Assembly (NCBI RefSeq): GCF_000472445.1
Contig: NZ_AXAJ01000022.1
Location: forward strand, 202 to 64,201
Direction of reading: 5' to 3'
Length of the DNA: 64,000 nt
DNA from: Burkholderia sp. WSM2230
GTDB lineage: Bacteria > Pseudomonadota > Gammaproteobacteria > Burkholderiales > Burkholderiaceae
Shown here: piece after piece, positions 34,369-41,809 of the stretch
Numbering within the stretch: the stretch's first letter is position 1
Layout: each line of letters starts with the position of its first letter
Program-made: the position numbers and the translations under genes
Notes under the pieces: generated by a model
The model's database searches: none
Told to the model about the DNA's origin: nothing
The model's input: the letters and a program-made list of their open reading frames with translations, nothing else

Positions 34369-35765
34369 AGTGCCTCCTTCTCCGCGAGCTGCGCATTCGG
34401 GCGATCCTTGACGAACTTGTAAGCGATGCCCAGCGCAATCAGCAGCGGGATCCCTGTTACTAGCGTCATGCGGAACGCGGGCAGCACGAGCGTTGTTGCG
34501 AGGACGGCGAACATCAACCCGCCGCCGGCGATCGTGAGGAAAGGAAATCCCCAGATGCGGAAGGTGAGGCGGGTTCCGTCGCGCTCCGCGACGCGCCTGA
34601 AACGGTAGTGGGTGACGAAGATCATGAACCATGCGAACAGGGCGCCGAACATCGCTATGGACATGACGAGCAAGAACGAATCTCCGGGCGCAAAGACACT
34701 GCAAACGGCTGCGAAAGCCACGCCCGACGTCGAAAAAAGAAGCGCGCGAGACGGCGCGCCGTTGCGGCCAATGGTGCCGAGAAAGGCGGGCGCCTGGCCG
34801 CCGCGAGACAGGCTGAAAATCATCCGTGTTGCTACGTACAACTGAGCGTTCATGGCCGACAAAGCGGCGGTCAGGACGACGAAGTTCATCACGCTCGCGC
34901 CGAAGGGAATGCCGAGCAGGCGCATGACGAGAACGAACGGGCTTTCTCCCGTGCCCGCGCGCTGCCACGGAACGATCGCCACCGTCAATGCAATCGTGAC
35001 GATGTAGAACACCAGTAGCCGCAACACGGCGGACTTGAATGCCGTGCGCGCGGCCTGCTGCGGTTGTTTCGCTTCACCGGCGGCAACGGCGATGAATTCG
35101 ATGCCGATAAAACTGAAGATTGCGATCACCACGGCGTACCAGGTGCCCGAAAAGCCCTTCGGAAAGAAGCCCTGGTTAGCGAAATAGTTGCCAAAGCCGA
35201 TGGCTCCGCCCTCGGGTGCTTGCCACACCGTCAAACCGCCGATAACGATAAAGCCCACGATAGCGGCCACCTTCACCGCGGCGAACCAGTACTCGGCGGT
35301 ACCGAATACGTTGACACTGCTTGCGTTGACCACGATCAGCAGCGCGGAAAAGCCGATTATCCAGAGCCACGCCGGTGTTGCCGGAAACCAGTACTGCATG
35401 TACACGGCAACGGCGGTGACCTCCGCGCCGATAACGAGAACCACTGACACCCAATACGTATAGCGCACGATGAAACCGGCGCGTGCACCGAGGTAATGCT
35501 CCGCATATGCGCCAAACGAACCCGTGGTTGGATGCGCGATTACCATTTCCGCGAGGCAGCCCATCAATAGCAGAGCGACCAGCGCGCCTATTGCATAGCT
35601 GACGATCACGCTCGGTCCTGCCATCTTAATCGCGGCTCCACTGCCGAGAAAAAGACCCGTGCCGATCGCGCTGCCAATGGCGATCATCGTGAGTTGCCGG
35701 GGTGTGAGACGCTTTTCGAGGTCGCTCTCGCGCGCGGCAATCGAATCGAAGTTTCCTGCTGACAT
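34365..35765 (-). CDS. APC-family amino acid permease
   Basis: 466-residue permease with 12 hydrophobic segments. The N-terminal motif LTPRQLTMIAIGSAIGTGLF is the APC signature of the GabP/AroP/AnsP type (AAT family), and FSFIGIEFIAVAAGEAKQPQ is the conserved segment around helix 6. Located in the middle of the operon between kynureninase and nitrilase genes, it probably imports the pathway substrate, such as tryptophan, a hydroxylated tryptophan or kynurenine. A short hairpin separates it from kynU. Confidence 0.86.
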   Translation of the reverse strand: MSAGNFDSIAARESDLEKRLTPRQLTMIAIGSAIGTGLFLGSGAAIKMAGPSVIVSYAIGALVALLLMGCLAEMVIAHPTTGSFGAYAEHYLGARAGFIVRYTYWVSVVLVIGAEVTAVAVYMQYWFPATPAWLWIIGFSALLIVVNASSVNVFGTAEYWFAAVKVAAIVGFIVIGGLTVWQAPEGGAIGFGNYFANQGFFPKGFSGTWYAVVIAIFSFIGIEFIAVAAGEAKQPQQAARTAFKSAVLRLLVFYIVTIALTVAIVPWQRAGTGESPFVLVMRLLGIPFGASVMNFVVLTAALSAMNAQLYVATRMIFSLSRGGQAPAFLGTIGRNGAPSRALLFSTSGVAFAAVCSVFAPGDSFLLVMSIAMFGALFAWFMIFVTHYRFRRVAERDGTRLTFRIWGFPFLTIAGGGLMFAVLATTLVLPAFRMTLVTGIPLLIALGIAYKFVKDRPNAQLAEKEAL

Positions 35766-35788
35766 CGTGTCTCCTTTTGTAATCGTTG

Positions 35789-35812
35789 CCCGGCGCGATT
35801 CGACGCGCCGGG
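35789..35812. other. Intercistronic hairpin between kynU and permease genes
   Basis: CCCGGCGCG (35789-35797) and CGCGCCGGG (35804-35812) form a perfect 9-bp stem around ATTCGA in the 54-base gap between kynU and the permease. No T-run follows in the transcription direction. It could trim downstream expression or protect the upstream mRNA, and it marks the border between the kyn genes and the ring-cleavage genes. Confidence 0.55.
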
Positions 35813-35819
35813 GGCTGCT

Positions 35820-37052
35820 TTACGTGAAATCGCGCCGCTGCTGGTACTCTGGCTTATCCCACGCGCGGGTGGTCATGATCTGGTCCAACGCATCGATCAG
35901 CGCATGGACGTCATCCGGGGTGTTGTAGAGCGGCGCAAAGCCGAATCGCATGTAATCCGGCATGCGGAAGTCGCCGATGAACTTGCGCTTTGCCAGTTCC
36001 TGCATCACGCCGTAGCCATGCGGATGACGCAGCGACACATGACTGCCTCGCAGGGTCGCGTCGCGAGGCGAAGCGACCACGACGCCGTGCGTGCTCAGGT
36101 GCCTGTCCACGCCTTCAATGAAAAGGCCGGTGAGCTCGGTGCTTCGACTTCGGATGTCGCTCAGAGACACTCCGTCGAAGATGTCTAGTGCCCGTGAGAG
36201 AACCGAAAGACCAATGACGGGGTTCGTTCCGCACAAGAATCGTGCAGTGCCCCGCGCGGGCGTGTAGTGCTGCGCGAAGTCGAACGGGCGTGCATGGCCG
36301 AACCACCCAGCGAGTGGTTGCTCGCAGGCGTCGGCGTGGCGCTCCGCGACGTACAGATAGGCCGGTGCGCCGGGGCCGCCGTTGAGGTACTTGTACCCAC
36401 ATCCGACGGCGAAGTCCGCGCCGCTGCCGTCGAGATCGCACGGCACCGCGCCCGCCGTGTGGGACAGATCCCAGACAATGAGCGCGCCCACGTCGTGAGC
36501 CCGCTGCGTGTAGCCGTGCATGTCGTAGATTTCTGCGCTGCGGTAGTCCACGTGCGTGAGTACCACTGCCGCGACTTCGTCGTCGAGATTGCTCCCGATC
36601 TCGCGCGCGGGGACTGCGACGACCGTCAGGCCAAAGAGCCTGGCGACCTGCTCGACTATATACAGGTCGGTCGGAAATGCGTCGGAGTCCGTGACGATTT
36701 TCTTCCGGCCACTCCGAAGCCGTATCGCGCTCACCAGCACTTTGAAAAGGTTGACCGACGTCGAGTCGCAAGCCACGACCTGATGAGGTTTTGCGCCGAT
36801 CAGCGCGGCGATCTTGGCGCCCGTGCGTTGCGGCAAGGTACGCCATTCAGCGTCATGCCACGAATGAATGAGGCCGGTGCCCCATTCGTGCGTGATGACA
36901 TTCGACGCATGCAGTTGGACGACCTTGGGCATCAGGCCGAGCGAGTTGCCGTCGAAATAGCGGACGCCTTCTGGAATGCAGAATCTGTCACGCGTTTCTG
37001 CCAGCGTGCCGCAGGCGTCCATGGCCGGTGTGGCTATTGCGCTGCGATCCAT
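35820..37052 (-). CDS. kynU: Kynureninase
   Basis: 410 residues from ATG 37052, which overlaps the last base of the upstream TAA stop (TAATG). PLP-dependent hydrolase that splits kynurenine into anthranilate and alanine. The PLP Lys221 is in DFAVGCGYKYLNGGPGAP, preceded by DLSHTAGAVPCDLDGSGA, and RYFDGNSLGLMP marks the N-terminus. The motifs are those of true kynureninases, so activity on kynurenine or a ring-hydroxylated kynurenine is expected. Tight coupling with the dioxygenase homologue and formamidase completes the kyn trio. Confidence 0.92.
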   Translation of the reverse strand: MDRSAIATPAMDACGTLAETRDRFCIPEGVRYFDGNSLGLMPKVVQLHASNVITHEWGTGLIHSWHDAEWRTLPQRTGAKIAALIGAKPHQVVACDSTSVNLFKVLVSAIRLRSGRKKIVTDSDAFPTDLYIVEQVARLFGLTVVAVPAREIGSNLDDEVAAVVLTHVDYRSAEIYDMHGYTQRAHDVGALIVWDLSHTAGAVPCDLDGSGADFAVGCGYKYLNGGPGAPAYLYVAERHADACEQPLAGWFGHARPFDFAQHYTPARGTARFLCGTNPVIGLSVLSRALDIFDGVSLSDIRSRSTELTGLFIEGVDRHLSTHGVVVASPRDATLRGSHVSLRHPHGYGVMQELAKRKFIGDFRMPDYMRFGFAPLYNTPDDVHALIDALDQIMTTRAWDKPEYQQRRDFT

Positions 37053-37993
37053 TACGCCCCCAACACGGTACGGATAGCCCACAACTCGGGAAAGAAGCGA
37101 TGTTCGACAACATGCTTGAGCCAGCCCACACCCGCCGATCCGCCTGTACCTGGCTTGAAGCCGAGAATGCGCTCGACGGAGGTGAAATGGCGCCACCGGT
37201 ACTGCGAGAAGAGATCCGCGATTTCTATGAGGCCTTCGCCGAGAAGGTAAAGATCGTTATCGGGCGCCGGATCGCCGTAGACCTCGAGCCATGCTTTCTC
37301 GACCTCGGGGTTCGACGTGTACGTTTCCGACCAGTCGCGCTGCAATGCATTTGCGGGAACTGCGATTCCGCGCCGATGCAGTAGCGCCAGCACATCGTCA
37401 TAGAGGCTGGGCGCATTGAGGGACGCCTTCAGTTGCGGATAAACGTCGGGGTTGTTCGCGTGAGCCTGCGCGAGGCGTACCGACTTGTTGCCGAGAATGA
37501 ACTCGACATGCCGATACATATACGATTGCTGCCCCGACGAAACGCCGAGACAGTCGCGGAATTCGTTGAAGCCGCTGGTCGTGATGGTCGAGAGCACGTC
37601 CCACGTCTTAACGAGGTATTCGAAAAGGCGCTTGATCCGAGGCACTAACGCCAGTGCGCCGGCGATGTCGTCGTCCTTGATGCGCAACTGCATGTTGTAG
37701 GCTTCATAGTGAATTGCCTTGAACGTTAGCTCCTTGCATTGCGTCATCAGGATAAAGACCATCTCATCATGGCCTTCGCTGCGCATGTGCTGAATGCTCA
37801 AAAGCAAGTCGTTGCGGTGGTAGTCGATGAAGGGATTGCTCTTGCCATCGAATGCAATCAACGGTTCGCCGGAAGTCGACCTGGCGGTTTCTTCCCGGCT
37901 TGCGTTCGTCGAAATCGAAACGTCCTTGATGAGCGACCGTTCGAGCGCCGGGTTGCGCACTTCAGGGATGACGCGCTTGCGTGGTCTATTCAT
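37052..37993 (-). CDS. kynA: Tryptophan 2,3-dioxygenase homologue with altered distal haem pocket
   Basis: 313-residue haem dioxygenase of the TDO family. Conserved: Phe80 and the HDEMVF helix, Arg146 (FNEFRDCLG), SSGQQSYMYRHVEFILGNK, proximal haem ligand His269 (YRWRHFTSVER) and Thr283 in GTGGSAG. Notably, the position of the distal active-site His (F-I-x-x-H-Q in TDOs) reads F80-I-L-M-T84-Q, so His is replaced by Thr. Canonical TDO uses that His to contact the indole NH. The change suggests a modified substrate, such as a hydroxylated tryptophan, or altered chemistry. It overlaps both neighbours (kynB by 4 bases, kynU by 1). Confidence 0.85.
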   Translation of the reverse strand: MNRPRKRVIPEVRNPALERSLIKDVSISTNASREETARSTSGEPLIAFDGKSNPFIDYHRNDLLLSIQHMRSEGHDEMVFILMTQCKELTFKAIHYEAYNMQLRIKDDDIAGALALVPRIKRLFEYLVKTWDVLSTITTSGFNEFRDCLGVSSGQQSYMYRHVEFILGNKSVRLAQAHANNPDVYPQLKASLNAPSLYDDVLALLHRRGIAVPANALQRDWSETYTSNPEVEKAWLEVYGDPAPDNDLYLLGEGLIEIADLFSQYRWRHFTSVERILGFKPGTGGSAGVGWLKHVVEHRFFPELWAIRTVLGA

Positions 37994-38829
37994 GATTTGT
38001 CTCCAAGTAATTTGAAGGTGTCGATGCCGGGCCGGCTCGCAAAATCGGATAGATCGAAAAGAATGTCGAAGTGATTTCTATTGGCGACTTCGTAGTGCGA
38101 TACGTCGCCACCAGACTGCGCAATAAAAGCGGCATAGTCGCGGCTCTGCTGCTTGAACGCAGACGTTTCGTGTTCGCCCCAGCACACCACGGTCGGTACC
38201 CGGACCCGCAACGGCAGCAATTGCGGACTCATGGCAGCCGCGCCTTCAAGGTCTAGCCGAAGCGGCTCATTGATATAAGTCGTGACAAGCGGACGCAAGT
38301 CGTAGATGCCGGAAATGAGCACCGCGCCGTGAAACGGTGCGGCGTTTAACCCGAAAATCTTCCAGTCGACAGACATGAGCATCGCTGCGAGATGGGCGCC
38401 GGCGGAACTACCCGCAATTACCATTCGCGCGTGCGGCCTTCGTGTTGCAAGGGAGATCAGCGCGGTCGCGCACTGGGCGACGATCGTCGACACCGTCGCA
38501 TGAGGGGCCAGCGTGTAATTCACTGCCGCATAGGCATGGCCTCGCGACTGCAGCGAATCCGCGGGAAAGCATGAAACCTCTGCGGAAAGCTCCTGCCAAT
38601 AGCCGCCGTGAAAGAAAACCAGCATTGCGTCAGGCGCACTGCCCGCCGGCTCGAAGACGATCGTATATTCCTCCGATGTCTTGCCGTAGGGCACGCGTAT
38701 CGCATTGGCATGCCTCAGGGCCGCGAGGCTCTTTGTCTCGTAGTCCGCGATCACTTCGCGGTAGTTGGCGGCGACTGAACTCGGCGAGTACGCCAAGTCC
38801 GGATCGTCAGGCGTCAGTTCATTGCACAT
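37990..38829 (-). CDS. kynB: Kynurenine formamidase, alpha/beta-hydrolase type
   Basis: 279 residues from ATG 38829 (MCNELTPDDPDLAYSPSSVA); the longer open frame is not family-like. Alpha/beta hydrolase with oxyanion motif FFHGGYWQ (73-79), nucleophile Ser142 in AGSSAGAHLA and C-terminal His in NRNHFDILFDL. This is the arylformamidase (AFMID-like) type, unrelated to the metal-dependent cyclase-type KynB usual in Burkholderia. It would hydrolyse N-formylkynurenine or a hydroxylated form. It is the first gene of the eight-gene operon and overlaps kynA by four bases. Confidence 0.82.
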   Translation of the reverse strand: MCNELTPDDPDLAYSPSSVAANYREVIADYETKSLAALRHANAIRVPYGKTSEEYTIVFEPAGSAPDAMLVFFHGGYWQELSAEVSCFPADSLQSRGHAYAAVNYTLAPHATVSTIVAQCATALISLATRRPHARMVIAGSSAGAHLAAMLMSVDWKIFGLNAAPFHGAVLISGIYDLRPLVTTYINEPLRLDLEGAAAMSPQLLPLRVRVPTVVCWGEHETSAFKQQSRDYAAFIAQSGGDVSHYEVANRNHFDILFDLSDFASRPGIDTFKLLGDKS

Positions 38830-39002
38830 GATTGCTCCCAGACCTGACCACATTCTATGAATGGCGAGGAGATCGGTTTTTTCTATCTTTGCCCGCACGG
38901 CCCTGGATATCGGCAAGAAATTTCGCTTATATTCGAGTAGAAGGTAAGTCTTGTCTGGTTGAGGCGATGCCTCGCAAATCAATGGTGCCAACGGAGCCTC
39001 TC
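38830..39002. promoter_or_regulatory. Divergent control region of the kyn operon and KynR-like gene
   Basis: 173 bases between the two start codons. It contains AT-rich text near 38921-38945 suited to promoters and a 13-bp dyad GAGGC-GAT-GCCTC at 38961-38973 that could be an Lrp-type operator. The exact -35/-10 hexamers cannot be fixed with confidence. Confidence 0.5.
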
Positions 39003-39476
39003 ATGGACCAAGCCCTGCTTTCGTCTGCCGATCGGGAAATACTCGCTATCCTGCAGACAGATCCCCGCATTTCGATGGCCGCGCTCGCCGAGAAGACCAA
39101 CAGTTCGGTCTCGCCGTGTTGGCGGCGGGTGAGGCGGATGGAGGAATCCGGCGTGATCGACGGCTATAGTCTTTTGCTGAACCGCAAAGCCCTCGGCCTT
39201 GGAATCGACGCGTTCGTATTCGTGAAGATCACTTCGCACCACGAGCGCGACGCCATTGAGTTCGAGCGTGCATTGCAGGTCGTGGATCAAGTGTTGTCGT
39301 GCTACATCCTCTCTGGGGAAGAGGATTATCTGTTGCGTGTGGTCGCAAGGGACCTCGACGCATTTGCCAATTTCAGTCGAAAAGTATTGGCCACGTTACC
39401 GCACGTGCGCGAAGTAAGGAGCGCGTTCGTCATGCATACAATCAAGGAGACGAACCGGCTGCCGCTAGCCCTATAG
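39003..39476 (+). CDS. kynR: Lrp/AsnC-family regulator, KynR-like
   Basis: 157 residues from ATG 39003 (MDQALLSSADREILAILQTD), preferred over upstream ATGs because GGAG sits 8-9 bases before it and length fits the family. HTH at about 10-60, then the RAM ligand-binding domain (about 70-150; FVKITSHHERDAIEFERAL, ILSGEEDYLLRVVARDL). It is divergent from the kyn operon, as KynR is in Pseudomonas aeruginosa, where it senses kynurenine. Control of the operon by kynurenine or a hydroxykynurenine is inferred. Confidence 0.85.
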   Translation: MDQALLSSADREILAILQTDPRISMAALAEKTNSSVSPCWRRVRRMEESGVIDGYSLLLNRKALGLGIDAFVFVKITSHHERDAIEFERALQVVDQVLSCYILSGEEDYLLRVVARDLDAFANFSRKVLATLPHVREVRSAFVMHTIKETNRLPLAL

Positions 39477-39599
39477 GGCGCTGCTCGGGGTTCGGGCAGT
39501 GGCAGCAGGCAAACGGGTCGGCAGGCGAAGACGGTTTGCGGCAGGAATAACGGTTGCGCCGGGTGAGGTGGGAGAACTTCCCTTCACAGGAGCACGATC

Positions 39600-39800
39600 A
39601 TGCAAACCGACCCCACGATTGACCCCGTAGCCGATCCGTCAAACGAGCCGCTGGACGCGCCCGAAGAGCAGCCGCGTCCGCTGCCCGGTACGCCACCCGA
39701 CACCGATCCGCTGGCGCCCGGCAGTTCTCCGGAAGACGAGGACGCTCTCGGGCAATCCCAAAAGCAGTCTTGGTTCAACGAGGCCAGTTCCCGGAATTAG
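39600..39800 (+). CDS. Small acidic proline-rich protein
   Basis: 66 residues beginning MQTDPTIDPVADPSNEPLDA. About a quarter are Pro and many are Asp/Glu, so it is probably intrinsically disordered and cytosolic. CAGGAGCACGATC-ATG supplies a strong ribosome site, which is the main support for its being real. No known domain. It stands alone between the KynR-like gene and the porin region. Confidence 0.55.
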   Translation: MQTDPTIDPVADPSNEPLDAPEEQPRPLPGTPPDTDPLAPGSSPEDEDALGQSQKQSWFNEASSRN

Positions 39801-39884
39801 GGAAACTACGCGTAAAAAGACGAACGGCCGTGCCGTTAGTGTGGATGGAAGGCTGTTCGATGCATTGCCGTCCGCTTTCAGCAC

Positions 39885-39974
39885 AGGGTGAGTCACGCGG
39901 CGGTCGGCGCCGCAGATCACCTCCGGACACGCCCGTGCTGAAGGCTTCACTGAATAGCCATCGATATAAGTGCA
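39885..39974 (-). pseudogene. Decayed fragment of the GYxVKPSA small-protein family
   Basis: Minus-strand translation reads TYIDGYSVKPSARACPE, matching HYNGYAVKPSAHRLPDG at the start of the small protein at 43581-43805. After this the frame diverges, with no acidic/aromatic C-terminal part. No clear ribosome site precedes it. It looks like a truncated or frameshifted relative. Confidence 0.4.
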
Positions 39975-40002
39975 TGCTGCGCCTTCGCCCCGCCATTGCA
40001 AG

Positions 40003-40026
40003 AAAGCCGCCTGATGGGCGGCTTTT
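40003..40026 (+). terminator. Intrinsic terminator
   Basis: AAAGCCGCC (40003-40011) and GGCGGCTTT around TGATG-type loop are followed by TTCATTTT. It can terminate plus-strand transcripts from the small acidic gene, and the A-run on the left allows weak minus-strand function too. Confidence 0.75.
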
Positions 40027-40543
40027 CATTTTCTCCCAATTACGCGAGCTCACAAATAAACGTGTGTATTCGCCGACAATAGCCGTCAGCTTAAGTTCCA
40101 CGCTTTCTGCAATAAACTAACCGCGCAATTCTATGCGATCGATATTGCTTAATTAATAAGCAACTCGCTCCCGGTGCACCCGCGCTTTTTGCCTTCCCGA
40201 TTACTTCACCCGTATTACGAGCTGTTGCATTCGCGCAACTTTATTTATTGAAAAGTTGCAAATTATTTATGGCTCGCGCAGACGCCCCTCCTGTCCCTTT
40301 TTGCAGTTTTTCGCTGGAATTCAATAACTTAGCCGCCGGCGGGGCGTGATTATTGCCGATCGTGCAAGACCGTGTTGTGAGAATTGCGCGCGCTGGTATT
40401 AGGGTGTCCCCCTACACTCACGCTTCGTTTAAAGGGTGCCCGGCCGTGCCACCAAGGTTCGGCGAAAGGGCGGCGGCGTGTCCGCGCGCTGTCGAGGCTG
40501 GTCCCGCTCCCCCACGAAAATTTATCGAACAGGAGTCCCACGC

Positions 40544-41686
40544 ATGAAAAAGAGTCTCATCGTCGTTGCGGTTGCCGCATCGTTCGCTTCCGTCGCTCAC
40601 GCACAAAGCAGCGTCACCCTGTACGGTCTGCTGGACGCAGGCGTGACCTACACGAGCAACGTTGCTCACAACTCGAAGTGGGCAGCCGGCAGCGGCGGCA
40701 TCGACCAGAGCCGCTTCGGTCTGCGCGGCTCGGAAGACCTGGGCAACGGCCTGAAGGCAATCTTCACGTTGGAAAGCGGTTTTAACGTCAACAACGGCCG
40801 CTTCGCGAACAACAACGGCATGTTCAACCGTCAGGCATTTGTCGGTCTGTCGAGCGCGCAATTCGGTACCGTCACGCTGGGCCGTCAATACGACGCAGCG
40901 CAAGACTTCCTGGCACCGCTGACGGCAACGGGCAGCTGGGGCGGCACGTACTTCGCGCATCCGTTCAACAACGACAACCTGAACACGAACGGCGGCTTCG
41001 CGGTCAACAACTCGATCAAGTACTCGAGCGCCAACTACGCTGGCTTCACGTTCGGCGGCACGTACGGCTTCTCGAACCAGGCTGGCGCATTCGCGAACAA
41101 CCGTGAATACAGCCTGGGCGCTGCATACCAGTGGCAAGGTCTGCGTTTGGGCGCTGCTTACGCGCAGCAGAACAACCCGGGCGCAACGAACGCAGCAGGC
41201 ACGGCAAGCAACGGCGGCGCTACGGACGGCGGTTTCCTCGGCGCGACCGGCAACTTCCGTCAGCGTGAGTTCGGTGCAGCGGGTTCGTACTCGTTCGGCC
41301 CGGCAACCGTTGGTCTGGCATGGACGCAATCGCGTATCGACAACGTTGCAGGCGTTCAGCAATCGCTGCGCGCTAACAACTACGAAGTCAACGGCAAGTA
41401 CAACCTGACTCCGGCTCTGGGCCTGGGCGTGGCGTACACGTTCACGGACGGCAAGGGCTACGGCGTTGCTGCAAACGGCGGCTCGACCTCGGTGCGTTAC
41501 CACCAGATCGGCCTGCAGGCTGACTACGCGCTGTCGCGTCGTACGGACGTCTACGCACAAGCCGTGTACCAGCACGCAATGGGCGACGGCGGTGTCGCTT
41601 CGATCTACAGCGGCGACATCACGCAAGCTCCGTCGTCGTCGAAGAACCAGACGGCTGCTACGGTCGGTCTGCGTCACCGCTTCTAA
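40544..41686 (+). CDS. Burkholderia-type general porin (OmpC/Gram-negative porin family)
   Basis: 380-residue outer-membrane porin. ATG 40544 follows AGGAG. Signal peptide MKKSLIVVAVAASFASVAHA, then QSSVTLYGLLDAGVTYTSN, the hallmark first strand of beta-proteobacterial trimeric porins. QSRFGLRGSEDLGNGLKAIF and LGRQYDA are typical strands, and the chain ends in RHRF with the terminal Phe needed for BAM assembly. Codon use is visibly biased toward preferred codons, as expected for a very highly expressed gene. It has a long AT-rich upstream region and a strong terminator, so it is monocistronic. Confidence 0.95.
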   Translation: MKKSLIVVAVAASFASVAHAQSSVTLYGLLDAGVTYTSNVAHNSKWAAGSGGIDQSRFGLRGSEDLGNGLKAIFTLESGFNVNNGRFANNNGMFNRQAFVGLSSAQFGTVTLGRQYDAAQDFLAPLTATGSWGGTYFAHPFNNDNLNTNGGFAVNNSIKYSSANYAGFTFGGTYGFSNQAGAFANNREYSLGAAYQWQGLRLGAAYAQQNNPGATNAAGTASNGGATDGGFLGATGNFRQREFGAAGSYSFGPATVGLAWTQSRIDNVAGVQQSLRANNYEVNGKYNLTPALGLGVAYTFTDGKGYGVAANGGSTSVRYHQIGLQADYALSRRTDVYAQAVYQHAMGDGGVASIYSGDITQAPSSSKNQTAATVGLRHRF

Positions 41687-41714
41687 GCTTCAGCAGAAGC
41701 TGCTTGTTGTACAG

Positions 41715-41744
41715 AAAGGTGCCCTTCGGGGCACCTTTTTTTAT
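41715..41744 (+). terminator. Intrinsic terminator of the porin gene
   Basis: AAAGGTGCCC-TTCG-GGGCACCTTT with a stable TTCG tetraloop is followed by a run of T's, 28 bases after the porin stop. Confidence 0.95.
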
Positions 41745-41809
41745 GCACGCGAGAAACGTGCATCAATGCAACTGTGACGCGACGGCCTGTTGCAGCTCGA
41801 GTTGCCGGA

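Larger units (their letters stand above)
39801..40543. other. Long intergenic region before the porin gene
   Basis: 743 bases without an intact gene. It contains a decayed minus-strand fragment resembling the small protein at 43581-43805 (about 39885-39974), a plus-strand hairpin with T-run at 40003-40026, then an unusually AT-rich stretch (about 40030-40350) that should hold the porin promoter. The porin mRNA probably has a long leader. Confidence 0.55.
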
